Assembly (NCBI RefSeq): GCF_000969415.1
Contig: NZ_JZEX01000106.1
Coordinates: forward strand, 1 to 49,792
DNA length: 49,792 nucleotides
From: Devosia geojensis
GTDB lineage: Bacteria > Pseudomonadota > Alphaproteobacteria > Rhizobiales > Devosiaceae
Direction of reading: 5' to 3'
Shown here piece by piece: positions 40,210-49,781 of this stretch. Both the position numbers and the translations under genes were made by a program. The notes under the pieces are model-generated. The model saw only the letters and a program-made list of their open reading frames with translations. It was not told the origin of the DNA and searched no databases. How positions within the stretch are numbered: position 1 is the stretch's first letter; each line of letters opens with the position of its first letter.

Positions 40210-41523
40210 TCACGTTTGCGCGCGCCCGGCGATGGCCCTGGCGAAGTCGCGGGCGGCGAACGGCTCGAGATCCTCGACGCGCTCGCCGACACCGATGAAA
40301 TGCACCGGCAGGCCGAATTTCCTGGCGATGGCGACGAGGATGCCGCCGCGCGCCGTGCCGTCGAGCTTGGTCATGACAAGCCCGGTGACGCCCGCGCGCC
40401 GCCCGAAGATCTCGACCTGGTTCAGCGCATTCTGCCCGGTGGTGGCATCGAGCGTCAGCAGCACCGCGTGCGGCGCGGTCTCGTCGAGCTTCTTGATGAC
40501 GCGCACGATCTTTTCCAGTTCGCTCATCAGCTCGTCGCGGTTCTGCAGGCGTCCGGCCGTGTCGATGACGAGCACGTCCTTGCCCTCGGCCCTGGCGCGC
40601 TCCACGGCCTCATAGGCAAGGCCCGAAGCGTCGGCGCCGGCCGGCTTGGCGACGACCGGCGCGCCGGTGCGCTCGCCCCAGACCTGCAGCTGCTCGATGG
40701 CAGCCGCGCGAAAAGTGTCGCCGGCTGCCAGCAGCACCGATCTGCCTTCCGAGGTCAGCTTCTGCGTCAGCTTGCCGATGGTCGTCGTCTTGCCCGAGCC
40801 GTTGACGCCGACCATCAGGATGACAAACGGCTTTTTGCCCGCGTCGATCTCGAGCGGTCGCGCCACGGGCTCGAGCACCTTCTCGACCTCGGCGGCGAGA
40901 ACCTCGCGCACCTCGTCGCCGGTCACGTCGCGGTCGAACCGGTCGCGGCGCAGCGCCTCGGTGATGGCCATGGCGGTGTCGATGCCGAGGTCGGCCTGGA
41001 TCAGCACGTCCTCGAGCTCGTCGAGCATGGCCGCGTCGAGCTTTTTCCTCGTGAAGATGCCGCCGATGGAATCGGCGAGCTGGTCGGAGGAGCGCTTGAG
41101 GCCCGAGGCGAGCCGGGAAAACCACCCCTGGCGCCGCGGCGGCTCGGCGTCCGGCACCGGCGTTTCGGGCACGCTCTCCGGCTCCTCGGCAAGATCGTCC
41201 TCGACATCGATCACATAATCCGGCGTCGTTTCGGGCGGACCGGGCGGGAGCGGGATTTCCTGCGGCTGCTCCGGGGCCGGAACGGGCTCGCCGGGAATGG
41301 TCGGCGGTTCAGGCCGCGGCGGCGGTTCGTCGGGCGGCGGGGGAATGTCCGGCTTCTGCGGCTCGAGCGGCGTTTCGGGCTGCGGCGGCGGAACCGGGGT
41401 GGGGATAGGTTCGGGCGTCGGCGTCGGCGTCGGGGCAGGCGCGGGAGCGGGTTCCGGTCGCGGTTGCTGCTGCTCGGGAATACCGAACAGGCGCTGGAAA
41501 AATCCCGGCTTCTTCTCGCTCAT
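40210..41523 (-). CDS. ftsY: Signal recognition particle receptor
   Basis: The product is 437 aa. An unusually Pro-rich and acidic N terminus (residues 19-125, alternating Pro with Glu/Thr/Gln) precedes the NG domain. GVNGSGKTTTIGKLTQKL at about 238-255, DTAGRLQNRDELM at about 320-332 and TKLDGTARGG at about 381-390 are intact GTPase motifs. FtsY docks ribosome-bound SRP at the membrane. It follows mtaB by 22 bp. Its partner ffh lies 5 kb away in the same window. Confidence 0.96.
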   Translation of the reverse strand: MSEKKPGFFQRLFGIPEQQQPRPEPAPAPAPTPTPTPEPIPTPVPPPQPETPLEPQKPDIPPPPDEPPPRPEPPTIPGEPVPAPEQPQEIPLPPGPPETTPDYVIDVEDDLAEEPESVPETPVPDAEPPRRQGWFSRLASGLKRSSDQLADSIGGIFTRKKLDAAMLDELEDVLIQADLGIDTAMAITEALRRDRFDRDVTGDEVREVLAAEVEKVLEPVARPLEIDAGKKPFVILMVGVNGSGKTTTIGKLTQKLTSEGRSVLLAAGDTFRAAAIEQLQVWGERTGAPVVAKPAGADASGLAYEAVERARAEGKDVLVIDTAGRLQNRDELMSELEKIVRVIKKLDETAPHAVLLTLDATTGQNALNQVEIFGRRAGVTGLVMTKLDGTARGGILVAIARKFGLPVHFIGVGERVEDLEPFAARDFARAIAGRAQT

Positions 41524-41545
41524 TGCTTCGCCTTAAACCCGTTTC

Positions 41546-42811
41546 TCACGCCGCGTCGCGGATCGCTTCGCCGGTGAGCCCTTCGGTGGTCGCGCCGGCG
41601 ATGGTCACCGCCACGATCTGGCCGGGGCTCGTACCGGGAACCTCGACGGGCACGAATTGTTCCGTGCGGCCGAGGCCCTCTCGCTCGACGAGCACGTTCT
41701 CGACCTGCCCGATGCGGCTCATGCAGAGCTTTTCGAACTGCGCCGCGCCGGCCGCTCGCAGCCGCGCCGCCCGCTCGCGGGCGACGGCCTTGGCCACCTG
41801 CGGCATGCGCGCTGCGGGCGTGCCCTGCCGCGGCGAGAACGGGAAAACGTGGAGGTGGGTGAGGTCCGCTTGCGCGACGATGGCAAGCGTGTTCTCGAAC
41901 ATCTCGTCGGTTTCGGTCGGAAACCCGGCAATGATGTCGGCACCGAAGACCATATCGGGGCGCAGGGCGCGCAGCTTGCCGACGATGGCGAGCGCATCGG
42001 CGCGGCTATGGCGGCGCTTCATGCGCTTTAAAATCATGTCGTCGCCCGACTGCAGCGAGAGATGCAGGTGCGGCATCAGCCGCCTCTCGGAGGTAATCGC
42101 CTCATAGAGAGCCGGGTCCGCCTCGATGGAATCGATCGAGGAGATGCGCAGCCGCGGCAGGTCCGGCACGTGCTTCAATATCGCCTGGGTGAGCTTGCCG
42201 AGCGTCGGCTGGCCGGGCAAATCCGCGCCATAGGAGGTGGTGTCGACCCCGGTCAGCACGACTTCGCGGTAGCCGTTGCCGACGAGGCGCCTGACCTGCT
42301 CGACGACGGCGCCCATCGGCACCGAGCGCGAGGGGCCGCGGCCATAGGGGATGATGCAGAAGGTGCAGCGGTGGTCGCATCCGTTCTGCACCTGGACGAA
42401 CGCGCGCGCCCGCCCGTCCATGCCTTCGATGAGATGCCCGGCGGTCTCGCGCACGCTCATGATGTCGTTGACCTGCACCTTGTCGTTGAGGCGCACGCCG
42501 AAGACGACGGGCTGATAGCTTTCCGCCTTCATCTTGTCGGCGTTGCCGATGACGAGGTCGACCTCGTCCATGTCGCCGAAGGTGCGCGCTTCCGTCTGGG
42601 CGGCGCAGCCGGTGACGATGATGCGGGCGCTGGGATTCTCGCGCCGGGCCTTGCGCACGGCTTGCTTGGCCTGCCGCACGGCCTCGGCGGTCACCGCGCA
42701 GGTGTTGACGATGATGGCGTCGGTGAGGCCGGCCTTCTCGGCCTCACCCTTCATCACCTGCGCTTCATAGGCGTTGAGGCGGCACCCGAAGGTGATGGTC
42801 TCGATGGCCAT
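41546..42811 (-). CDS. mtaB: tRNA (N6-threonylcarbamoyladenosine37-C2)-methylthiotransferase
   Basis: The product is 421 aa, a radical-SAM enzyme that adds methylthio to t6A37. The N-terminal cluster cysteines are in TFGCRLN (about residue 9), NTCAVT (about 43) and TGCAAQ. The radical-SAM motif CDHRCTFC is at about 141-148, and a TRAM-like C terminus ends GLTGEAIRDAA. The ATG at 42811 overlaps the dapF stop by one base (TGATG), so the true start is well inside the longest open frame. It acts on the product of TsaD, also encoded here. Confidence 0.94.
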   Translation of the reverse strand: MAIETITFGCRLNAYEAQVMKGEAEKAGLTDAIIVNTCAVTAEAVRQAKQAVRKARRENPSARIIVTGCAAQTEARTFGDMDEVDLVIGNADKMKAESYQPVVFGVRLNDKVQVNDIMSVRETAGHLIEGMDGRARAFVQVQNGCDHRCTFCIIPYGRGPSRSVPMGAVVEQVRRLVGNGYREVVLTGVDTTSYGADLPGQPTLGKLTQAILKHVPDLPRLRISSIDSIEADPALYEAITSERRLMPHLHLSLQSGDDMILKRMKRRHSRADALAIVGKLRALRPDMVFGADIIAGFPTETDEMFENTLAIVAQADLTHLHVFPFSPRQGTPAARMPQVAKAVARERAARLRAAGAAQFEKLCMSRIGQVENVLVEREGLGRTEQFVPVEVPGTSPGQIVAVTIAGATTEGLTGEAIRDAA

Positions 42812-43686
42812 CAGGCGACCTCCCGATCGCGCGACCAGGCGCCGGTCGCGGGGTCCATCGTGCCGGCGAATTCGAGCTCGGCCGGGCCCGTCATCATCAC
42901 GTGGTCGTCGTCGCGCCAGTCGATCTTCAGATCCCCGCCCGGCAGCGTCACAGTTACCTGCCGGCCGGTGCGACCGGTGCGCGCGCCGCTGACCGCCGCC
43001 GCGCATGCCGCCGTGCCGCAGGCGAGCGTCAGCCCCGCGCCGCGCTCCCAGGTGCGCAGGTCGATCGTCTCGCGCGAGGTCACCCGCGCGACCGAGATGT
43101 TGGCCCGCTCGGGAAAGATCGGATGGTTCTCGAGCAGCGGTCCGAAGCGCTCGAGTTCGTAGCCCCAGACGTCATCCTCGACCCAGAAGATGGCGTGCGG
43201 ATTGCCCATGGAGGCGACCGAGGGCGAGTGGAGGACGGGCGCGTCGATCGGCCCGATCTGCAGCTCGATGGCGCGGGTATCGGCGAATTCCTCGGAGAGC
43301 GGAATATCCTTCCAGCCGAAGCGGGGCTTGCCCATGTCGACGGTCACGAGCCCGTCGGGGTGCTCGTCGGCGGTGAGGATCCCGGCAACCGTCTCGAAGA
43401 CGAAGTGCTTTTGCCCGCTTTCGGCCGCCAGCATCTGCGTGACGCAACGCATGCCGTTGCCGCAGGCCTGCGCCAGCGAGCCGTCGGCGTTGAGGATCTC
43501 GATATAGTTGGCGGTGCCGGGGGTGCGCGCGTCATGGATCGCCATCACCTGGTCGAAATGGGTCCCCGGATCGGCGGCGAGCGCGACGGCGGCGGAGGCC
43601 GAAACGCGATCGGCGCGGCCGCGCATGTCGGCAACGATGATCTCGTTGCCGAGCCCGTTCATCTTGAGAAACGGCACGCCGCTCAC
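42811..43686 (-). CDS. dapF: Diaminopimelate epimerase
   Basis: The product is 291 aa. The two catalytic cysteines are in [10 protein letters not shown] at about residues 73-82 and [14 protein letters not shown] at about 219-232. The N-terminal [15 protein letters not shown] is typical. The enzyme converts LL- to meso-diaminopimelate for peptidoglycan and lysine. The GTG at 43686 is the start, with the internal ATG (MNGLGN) as the alternative. It opens the dapF-mtaB-ftsY-yciB unit. Confidence 0.96.
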   Translation of the reverse strand: MSGVPFLKMNGLGNEIIVADMRGRADRVSASAAVALAADPGTHFDQVMAIHDARTPGTANYIEILNADGSLAQACGNGMRCVTQMLAAESGQKHFVFETVAGILTADEHPDGLVTVDMGKPRFGWKDIPLSEEFADTRAIELQIGPIDAPVLHSPSVASMGNPHAIFWVEDDVWGYELERFGPLLENHPIFPERANISVARVTSRETIDLRTWERGAGLTLACGTAACAAAVSGARTGRTGRQVTVTLPGGDLKIDWRDDDHVMMTGPAELEFAGTMDPATGAWSRDREVA

Positions 43687-43937
43687 GTCGCTTCCGGCTC
43701 CTGCCCGAAAAGAAGAATTGGCCCTATATGGCGGAAAGCTCGCGCGATTGCCAGTGTCGCGGGCGCGCCGGAGGCCGGTCCGGCCTTTGAATCAACTTCG
43801 AGGCACCCTTCGAAAAGCCAGTCTGATCAACAGGTTGAAGTCCTTAACCAGCTTTTCAGAGTGCATGCCTGCGCCAGGGTCAGGAGCGCTATGTTGATCC
43901 GAGAGGTCATACTTGCCCCCATTTGGACCCTAAGCAA

Positions 43938-44897
43938 ATGAACATGAACCTGATTACCGACCAGATCATTACCGACTGGCAGCCCCATTACGAGCGGCTG
44001 TTCGGCAAATTCTCGCTGGAGCTGTCGCACCGGCTCGCCGCCTCGCCGCTGTTTTCCGACGATGCGCTCGCCGCCCTCATCGAGAAGAGCCCGCGCGACG
44101 CCTACCACGTCAACTATTCGCAAAAGACCCCCGGCAATCCGCCCAAGCGCCGCGAGGGCGAGATCAAAGGGCTTTCCGGGCGCGAGGTGCTCGACGTCGT
44201 CAAGTCCGGCAACATCTGGATCAACATCGTCAAGCCCGCCGCGGTCGATCCGGCCTATGGCGCCCTGCTCGACGAGGTCTATGGCGAGTTCGAGGAGCGC
44301 GTTCCGGGCTTCAAGTCCTACAAGCGCAACCTGACGCTGCTCATCTCCTCGCCCAACGTCTCGGTCAAATACCATTCGGACGTGCCCGGCCAGAGCCTCT
44401 GGCAGGTGCGGGGCACCAAGACGCTCTATGTCTACCCCAACTCGGCCCCGTTCATCTCGCAGCCCGCGCTCGAAAAGCTGATCCTCGGCCAGCTGCGCGA
44501 GACCGACATGCCTTACGAAGCCTGGTTCGACGACTATGCCGAAGTGCACGTGCTCGATGCCGGCAAGATGATCCACTGGCCGCTCAACGGTCCGCACCGC
44601 GTGGTCAACGGCGACATGCTCAACGTCTCCTTCACCACCGAGCACTGGACCAACGAGCTGCGCCGCCACTACGCGGTCAACTACGCCAACGGCATCCTGC
44701 GCTCGAAGGCCGGGCTTTCGCACCTCAGCCAGCAGGTCACGGGCCTTTCCTATTATTCGAAGTTGGCGCTCGCCGGCCTCGTCAAGTTCACCCCGCTCAA
44801 TCCGCAGAGACAGAAAGTCTATACGGTCGATTTCCGCGTCGATCCCGCCGCCCCGGAGGGGGTGAGCGACATCGAAAGCTATCAGTTCGCCAAATGA
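43938..44897 (+). CDS. Cupin-like (JmjC-type) putative oxygenase
   Basis: The product is 319 aa. The double-stranded beta-helix core is seen at about residues 135-230. The metal-binding HSD in SVKYHSDVPGQSLWQVRGTK, the YVYPN segment and a second His in IHWPLNGPHRV give the HxD...H triad of JmjC/FIH-type 2-oxoglutarate Fe(II) enzymes. A cosubstrate or substrate is not evident. The ATG at 43938 is chosen; ATG 43944 is possible. It overlaps the next gene by 4 nt (ATGA), so the two likely act together. It is divergent from dapF. Confidence 0.8.
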   Translation: MNMNLITDQIITDWQPHYERLFGKFSLELSHRLAASPLFSDDALAALIEKSPRDAYHVNYSQKTPGNPPKRREGEIKGLSGREVLDVVKSGNIWINIVKPAAVDPAYGALLDEVYGEFEERVPGFKSYKRNLTLLISSPNVSVKYHSDVPGQSLWQVRGTKTLYVYPNSAPFISQPALEKLILGQLRETDMPYEAWFDDYAEVHVLDAGKMIHWPLNGPHRVVNGDMLNVSFTTEHWTNELRRHYAVNYANGILRSKAGLSHLSQQVTGLSYYSKLALAGLVKFTPLNPQRQKVYTVDFRVDPAAPEGVSDIESYQFAK

Positions 44898-46111
44898 GCG
44901 GCGAGGCCGCTCCGCTCGGCGGGTTTTCCGGGCCGGTATTCTCCATGGGTTCGTCTGGCAGTCGGGATACGCAGGCGCTCGCCCCCGGGGTGAGCGTGGT
45001 GCGCACCCGCGAGGCGTTCGATGCGCTGGCGCCTGCCTGGCAGGCGCTGGAACGCCAGGCGCCGGGCGCCGTCTTCTTCCAGAGCATGGCCTGGTGCCGG
45101 GCCGTGTTCGACCATGAGGCGGCGCGCGGCAACAGCCGGTTCGAGCCGGTCATCGCCGTCCTTTCCGAGGGCGAGACGGTCAAGGCCGTGCTGCCGCTCG
45201 AACGCGTCAAGACGCTGATGCGCAAGGTGCTGGTGCCGTTCGGCCATGCGTTCGCGCAGTATTCCGACTTTCTCGTCGCGCCGGGCCTCGATCCGACGGC
45301 GGCGCTGGCGGTGCTCGTCGCCGCCGCCACTGCCGCCGCGCCCTCCGACATGCTGAGCTTTCTGAAGGTGCGCAAGGGCAGCGCGCTGGCGCAGGGTATG
45401 CCGGCCGACAATCTCGTCACCGGCACGCCGCAGGGCGCGCCCTATGTCGCGCTCGACTCCTTTCCCGACTATCCGGCCTATTTCCAGACCATCAAATCCA
45501 AGACGCGCAAGAACATGCGCAACGCCCGCAACCGGCTGGAGCGCGAGGCCCCCCTGGTTCACCGCGTCGCCGAGGACCGCGAGGACATTCTCGGCGTCAT
45601 CGAGCGCACCTATGCCGGCCGCGCCGAACGCCTCAAGGACCAGGGCCTGACCTCGCGCGCCTTTTCCGACGATGGCTTCCACGAGTTCTGCCGGCACCTT
45701 CCGGACGCTCCGGACGTCGATATCCTCGCGACGTCCCTCCTTCACAAAGGCGAGCCCGTCGCCGAGCAGTGGGGGTTCGTCCACAACCGGCGCTACTATG
45801 CGTTCGTTGCCGCCCGCGACTTCGGCAACAGCGACGAGAGCCCCGGCAAGCTGCACCTCGGCGAAGTCATCCGCGCCTGCTCGGACCGGGGGCTCAAGGG
45901 CGCCGATCTCCTCGTGCCGGTGATGCCCTACAAGCTCACCTGGGCAACCGACGTGGTCGAGGTCACCGACCATGCCCTGCCGCTCACCTGGCGCGGCCGG
46001 CTCCTCACCCGCTTCTGGGACCAGGGCCTGCGCCCGCGTCTGAAGCGGGCGGTGATGGCGAGCCCCAAGGGCCTGCGCTCGGTCATCATGCGCGCGCTCG
46101 GGCGAGGGTGA
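44894..46111 (+). CDS. GNAT/FemAB-like acyltransferase (BioF2-like domain)
   Basis: The product is 405 aa. A duplicated GNAT fold is suggested by VFFQSMAWCRAVFDH at about residues 58-72, and by SKTRKNMRNARNRLEREAPL at about 202-221, with a C-terminal acyl-CoA or substrate site at about 295-345 (AEQWGFVHNRRYYAF, then GEVIRACSDRGLKG). These match the CelD/BioF2 group, some members of which act on polysaccharide or lipid precursors. Substrate unknown. It is translationally coupled to the cupin-like gene. Confidence 0.82.
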   Translation: MSGEAAPLGGFSGPVFSMGSSGSRDTQALAPGVSVVRTREAFDALAPAWQALERQAPGAVFFQSMAWCRAVFDHEAARGNSRFEPVIAVLSEGETVKAVLPLERVKTLMRKVLVPFGHAFAQYSDFLVAPGLDPTAALAVLVAAATAAAPSDMLSFLKVRKGSALAQGMPADNLVTGTPQGAPYVALDSFPDYPAYFQTIKSKTRKNMRNARNRLEREAPLVHRVAEDREDILGVIERTYAGRAERLKDQGLTSRAFSDDGFHEFCRHLPDAPDVDILATSLLHKGEPVAEQWGFVHNRRYYAFVAARDFGNSDESPGKLHLGEVIRACSDRGLKGADLLVPVMPYKLTWATDVVEVTDHALPLTWRGRLLTRFWDQGLRPRLKRAVMASPKGLRSVIMRALGRG

Positions 46112-46134
46112 GGGCGGGGGCGGCTGACGGATTG

Positions 46135-46164
46135 TTGACTCCGGCGCCCCATCGCGCCTATAAG
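46135..46164 (+). promoter_or_regulatory. Probable promoter of the ffh operon and its long leader
   Basis: TTGACT (46135-46140) and TATAAG (46159-46164) are separated by 18 bp. The mRNA leader would then be about 225 nt (to 46398) and includes GC-rich inverted repeats such as CCGCGGGACG...CCCGCGG. No gene is seen in the leader. Whether it regulates ffh is unknown. Confidence 0.6.
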
Positions 46165-46398
46165 CCGCCCGTTCTGTGCCCATTGCGATGAGCCGAGCCA
46201 CTGGCTTTCCCGGGAGGAAAGCGGTCACCATCCGTCAGCGCGTTGCGCCCGCGGGTGCGTTTTGGCTTTGCGCATGGACTTGAGGACCCTATATCCGCCG
46301 GGGCAGGCGGAGAGCTCATGGACGAGCGAAGCGAGGACCCCGCGGGACGTTTCCCGCGCCCGCGGAGGGCCTGCGGCCCGTGAGCGAAAGGAAGTTTG

Positions 46399-47988
46399 AT
46401 GTTCGAGAGCTTAAGCGACCGGCTCGGTAAAATCTTCGATGGCCTCAAGGGCCGCGGCGCCCTCTCCGAGGGCGACGTCGATATGGCCTTGCGCGAAGTG
46501 CGCCGGGCGCTGATCGAAGCCGACGTGTCGCTCGAGGTCGTGCGCGCTTTCGTCGAACAGGTGCGCGAGCGTGCCGTCGGACAGGAAGTCACCCGTTCGG
46601 TGACGCCGGGCCAGCAGGTCGTCAAGATCGTCCATGACGAGCTGGTCTCGGTCCTGGGCGAAGACGCGGTGCCGGTCAGCCTCAATGCGCCCTCACCCGT
46701 GCCGATCCTGATGGTTGGCCTGCAGGGCGCGGGCAAGACCACCGTCTCGGCCAAGATCGCCAAGCGCTTGAAGGACCGGCAGGGCAAGAAGGTCCTGCTC
46801 GCCTCCCTCGATACGCGCCGTCCGGCGGCCATGGAGCAGCTCGCCATCCTCGGCCGGCAGGTCGGCGTCGACAACCTGCCGATCGTTCCGGGCGAAAGCG
46901 CCACCGACATCGCCAAACGCGCCATCCGCGAGGCCCGCCTCGGCGGCTTCGACGTCGTCATCCTCGATACGGCCGGCCGCACCCATATCGACGAAGAGCT
47001 GATGGCCGAGACGGCGCAGATCAAGGCGCTCGCCAATCCGCACGAAGTGCTGCTCGTCGCCGATGCGCTGACCGGCCAGGACGCGGTCAACCTCGCCCGC
47101 TCGTTCGACCAGCGCGTCGACGTCACCGGCATCGTCCTCACCCGCGTCGACGGCGACGGGCGCGGCGGCGCGGCGCTTTCCATGCGCGCGGCGACGGGCA
47201 AGCCGATCAAGCTGATCGGCACCGGCGAGAAGATGGATGCGCTCGAGGATTTCCATCCCGGCCGCATCGCCGACCGGATCCTGGGCATGGGCGACATCGT
47301 CTCGCTCGTCGAGAAGGCGCGCGAGCACGTCACCGCCGAAGACGCCGAGCGGATGGCCAAGAAGCTCAAGAAAGGCGTCTTCGACCTCGAGGACCTGCGC
47401 AGCCAGCTTCAGCAGATGAAGAAGATGGGCGGCATGGGGGGCCTCATGGGCCTGATGCCTGGTGCGGGTCAGCTCAAGAAAGCCATGGCCGGGACCAATA
47501 TCGACGAGAAGGTCTTCGACCGGCAGATCGCCATCATCAACTCGATGACGAAGAAAGAGCGGGCCAATCCGGACCTTCTCAACGCCTCGCGCCGCAAGCG
47601 CATCGCCGCCGGTTCCGGCACGGAAGTCTCCGACATCAACAAGCTCATGAAGCAGCACCGCCAGATGGCGGACATGATGAAGAAGGTGTCGAAAGGCGGC
47701 CCCGGCGCGCTCGCCGGCATGTTCGGCGGCAAGATGGGCGGGATGGGCGGCATGCCCGACCTCTCGAAGATGGACCCCAAGCAGCTCGAGGCCATGGCCC
47801 GACAGGCGGGCATCGATCCGAAGCAACTCCAGCAGATGGCCGGCGGCGCGCCCGCTGCCCCTCAGCTCTCCGAAAAGCTGCCGAGCGATGTCGGCAGCCT
47901 CCTCAAATCCGCGCCCGGCGGCTTGCCGGGCCTCGGTGGATCCCCCCGCTTCCCTGGCCTTCCCGGCCTCGGCGGCAAGAAGAAATAA
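46399..47988 (+). CDS. ffh: Signal recognition particle protein
   Basis: The product is 529 aa. The N domain precedes the GTPase motifs: [15 protein letters not shown] at about residues 105-119, [11 protein letters not shown] at about 138-148, DTAGRTH at about 190-196, and [13 protein letters not shown]. The methionine-rich M domain (about 330-470, [14 protein letters not shown]) binds 4.5S RNA and signal peptides. A Pro/Gly-rich tail follows. GAAAGGAA precedes the ATG at 46399. It is the first gene of ffh-rpsP-rimM-trmD. Confidence 0.97.
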   Translation: MFESLSDRLGKIFDGLKGRGALSEGDVDMALREVRRALIEADVSLEVVRAFVEQVRERAVGQEVTRSVTPGQQVVKIVHDELVSVLGEDAVPVSLNAPSPVPILMVGLQGAGKTTVSAKIAKRLKDRQGKKVLLASLDTRRPAAMEQLAILGRQVGVDNLPIVPGESATDIAKRAIREARLGGFDVVILDTAGRTHIDEELMAETAQIKALANPHEVLLVADALTGQDAVNLARSFDQRVDVTGIVLTRVDGDGRGGAALSMRAATGKPIKLIGTGEKMDALEDFHPGRIADRILGMGDIVSLVEKAREHVTAEDAERMAKKLKKGVFDLEDLRSQLQQMKKMGGMGGLMGLMPGAGQLKKAMAGTNIDEKVFDRQIAIINSMTKKERANPDLLNASRRKRIAAGSGTEVSDINKLMKQHRQMADMMKKVSKGGPGALAGMFGGKMGGMGGMPDLSKMDPKQLEAMARQAGIDPKQLQQMAGGAPAAPQLSEKLPSDVGSLLKSAPGGLPGLGGSPRFPGLPGLGGKKK

Positions 47989-48014
47989 CCAAAGCACAAC
48001 TCAAGGAAGACCCA

Positions 48015-48428
48015 ATGTCCCTCAAGCTCCGTCTCGCCCGCGCCGGCACCAAGAAGCGCCCGTTCTACCACATCGTCGTCGCCGACGCCCGTTCGCCGCG
48101 CGATGGCCGCTTCATCGAGAAGCTCGGCACCTATAATCCGCTGCTGGCCAAGGACAACGAAGGCCGCATCGTGCTCAACGCCGAGCGCGCCCAGCACTGG
48201 CTCTCGGTCGGCGCCCAGGCGACGGACCGCGTCGAGCGTTTCCTCGACGCCGCGGGCCTCCTGAAGCGCGAAGCCAAGAACAACCCGAACAAGGCCAAGC
48301 CGGGCGCCAAGGCGACCGAACGCGCCGAGGAACGCGCCGCCAAGGCCGCCGAGCTCGAAGCCGCCAAGAACGCCCCCAAGGAAGAGCCCGCCGCTGAGAC
48401 CCCGGCCGAGGAAGCGACCGCCGAATAA
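48015..48428 (+). CDS. rpsP: 30S ribosomal protein S16
   Basis: The product is 137 aa. The canonical S16 domain occupies about residues 1-80 ([20 protein letters not shown], then [14 protein letters not shown]). The rest is an Ala/Lys/Glu-rich extension common in alphaproteobacteria. It starts 26 bp after the ffh stop with an AAGGAAG ribosome binding site. A hairpin follows at 48451-48484. Confidence 0.97.
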   Translation: MSLKLRLARAGTKKRPFYHIVVADARSPRDGRFIEKLGTYNPLLAKDNEGRIVLNAERAQHWLSVGAQATDRVERFLDAAGLLKREAKNNPNKAKPGAKATERAEERAAKAAELEAAKNAPKEEPAAETPAEEATAE

Positions 48429-48450
48429 GGCGCGTCTTTCGACAGCTTGC

Positions 48451-48484
48451 CAGGGGCCTCGATACCGGAGTATCGGGGCCCCTG
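48451..48484 (+). terminator. Hairpin between rpsP and rimM
   Basis: The 14-nt arms CAGGGGCCTCGATA and TATCGGGGCCCCTG have one G-U pair and a CCGGAG loop. No U-run follows, so it may be a partial terminator, an attenuator or an mRNA-stabilising stem rather than a full stop. Confidence 0.5.
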
Positions 48485-48508
48485 TCGTCTCAAGGGCTGA
48501 GGCACCCG

Positions 48509-49042
48509 ATGGCTAAAGACAACCGCATCCTTATCGGCAAGATCGGCGCCGCCCATGGGGTCAAGGGGCAGGTGCGCATCACGCCCTTTACCCAATACGC
48601 CGAGGACATCGCCGCCTATGGGCCGCTCGGGACCGACAGGCCTGGGCTCTCGGTGACGATCACCGATCTTCGCGTGCAAAAGAACGTGGTCATCGCGCGC
48701 CTCAAGAGCATCGCCGACCGGACCACGGCCGAAAAGCTCAACGGCGTCTCGCTCTATGTCGACCGCGACGTGCTGCCCGAACCCGAGGAGGAGGACGAGT
48801 TCTACCATGCCGACCTCATCGGGCTCGACGCGCGGCGCGAGGACGGGACGGTCATCGGCAAGGTCTCGGCGCTGCCCAATTTCGGGGCGGGGGACCTCAT
48901 CGAGGTGCGCGATCCGCTCTCGGGCGACACCTATCTCTATCCCTTCACCCGGGCGGTGGTGCCCGACATCAATCTCGACGACGGGTACGTCACCATCATC
49001 GTGCCGCTCGATGCCGAGATCGGCGAGGAAGAACCCGATTGA
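48509..49042 (+). CDS. rimM: 16S rRNA processing protein
   Basis: The product is 177 aa. The N-terminal RimM domain ([20 protein letters not shown] at about residues 7-26) is followed by the PRC-barrel domain ([20 protein letters not shown] at about 95-114, and [17 protein letters not shown] end). It binds S19 and helps 30S head maturation. It overlaps trmD by 4 nt. Confidence 0.96.
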   Translation: MAKDNRILIGKIGAAHGVKGQVRITPFTQYAEDIAAYGPLGTDRPGLSVTITDLRVQKNVVIARLKSIADRTTAEKLNGVSLYVDRDVLPEPEEEDEFYHADLIGLDARREDGTVIGKVSALPNFGAGDLIEVRDPLSGDTYLYPFTRAVVPDINLDDGYVTIIVPLDAEIGEEEPD

Positions 49043-49722
49043 GCTTTAGAGCCGACGTCATCACGCTCTTTCCCGAGCTCTTCCCGGGGCCGCTCGGCGC
49101 CTCGGTCATCGGGCGCGGGCTTGCCGACGGCCTTTGGTCCTTGCAGGCTACGCATCTGCGCGAGTTTGCAACCGACAGGCACCGCACCGTCGACGATACG
49201 CCTTCGGGCGGCGGCGCGGGCATGGTCTTGAAGCCCGATATCCTCGCCAGCGCCATCGACGCCGTCTCACCGGCGGATGACCCGCGCCCGCGTCTCCTGA
49301 TGTCGCCGCGCGGCGTGCCGCTGACGCAGGCGCGGGTGCGCGAGCTTGCCGCCGGCCCCGGCGCCGTTATCGTCTGCGGCCGCTTCGAGGGCGTCGACCA
49401 GCGCGTCATGGAGGCGCGCGGGCTCGAGGAGGTTTCGATCGGCGACTATGTGCTCGCCGGCGGCGAGGTCGCCGCCATGGTGCTCCTGGAGGCGGTGGTG
49501 CGGCTCATCCCGGGCGTCCTCGGCGCCGCCGAGAGCCATGCCGAGGAGAGCTTCGAGAACGGGCTGCTCGAATACCCGCAATACACCCGCCCGCAGGTGT
49601 TCGAAGGCCGCGAGATCCCGGCGGTGCTGACCTCGGGCGATCATGGCAGGATCGAGAAATGGCGGCGCGAGCAGGCGGAAAGCCTCACCCGCGCGCGCCG
49701 TCCGGATTTGCTGAAGGAGTAG
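49039..49722 (+). CDS. trmD: tRNA (guanine-N1)-methyltransferase
   Basis: The product is 227 aa. It has [20 protein letters not shown] at about residues 8-27 and [11 protein letters not shown] at about 56-66. The trefoil-knot SAM site is [11 protein letters not shown] at about 114-124, with [11 protein letters not shown] at about 134-144. It makes m1G37 to prevent frameshifting. The TTG start at 49039 overlaps the rimM stop (TTGA), so it depends on coupled translation. The gene is complete. Confidence 0.96.
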   Translation: MSFRADVITLFPELFPGPLGASVIGRGLADGLWSLQATHLREFATDRHRTVDDTPSGGGAGMVLKPDILASAIDAVSPADDPRPRLLMSPRGVPLTQARVRELAAGPGAVIVCGRFEGVDQRVMEARGLEEVSIGDYVLAGGEVAAMVLLEAVVRLIPGVLGAAESHAEESFENGLLEYPQYTRPQVFEGREIPAVLTSGDHGRIEKWRREQAESLTRARRPDLLKE

Positions 49723-49743
49723 GTTGAGGACCATCGGCTATCG

Positions 49744-49781
49744 CCCCCTCCCCCTTGAGGGGAGGGCCGGGGTGGGGGTGG
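49744..49781. repeat. C/G-rich palindromic repeat, type A (cut by window edge)
   Basis: CCCCCTCCCCCTTGAGGGGA followed by GGGCCGGGGTGGGGGTGGG is the left half of a type A copy. The window ends before the right half. Confidence 0.7.
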
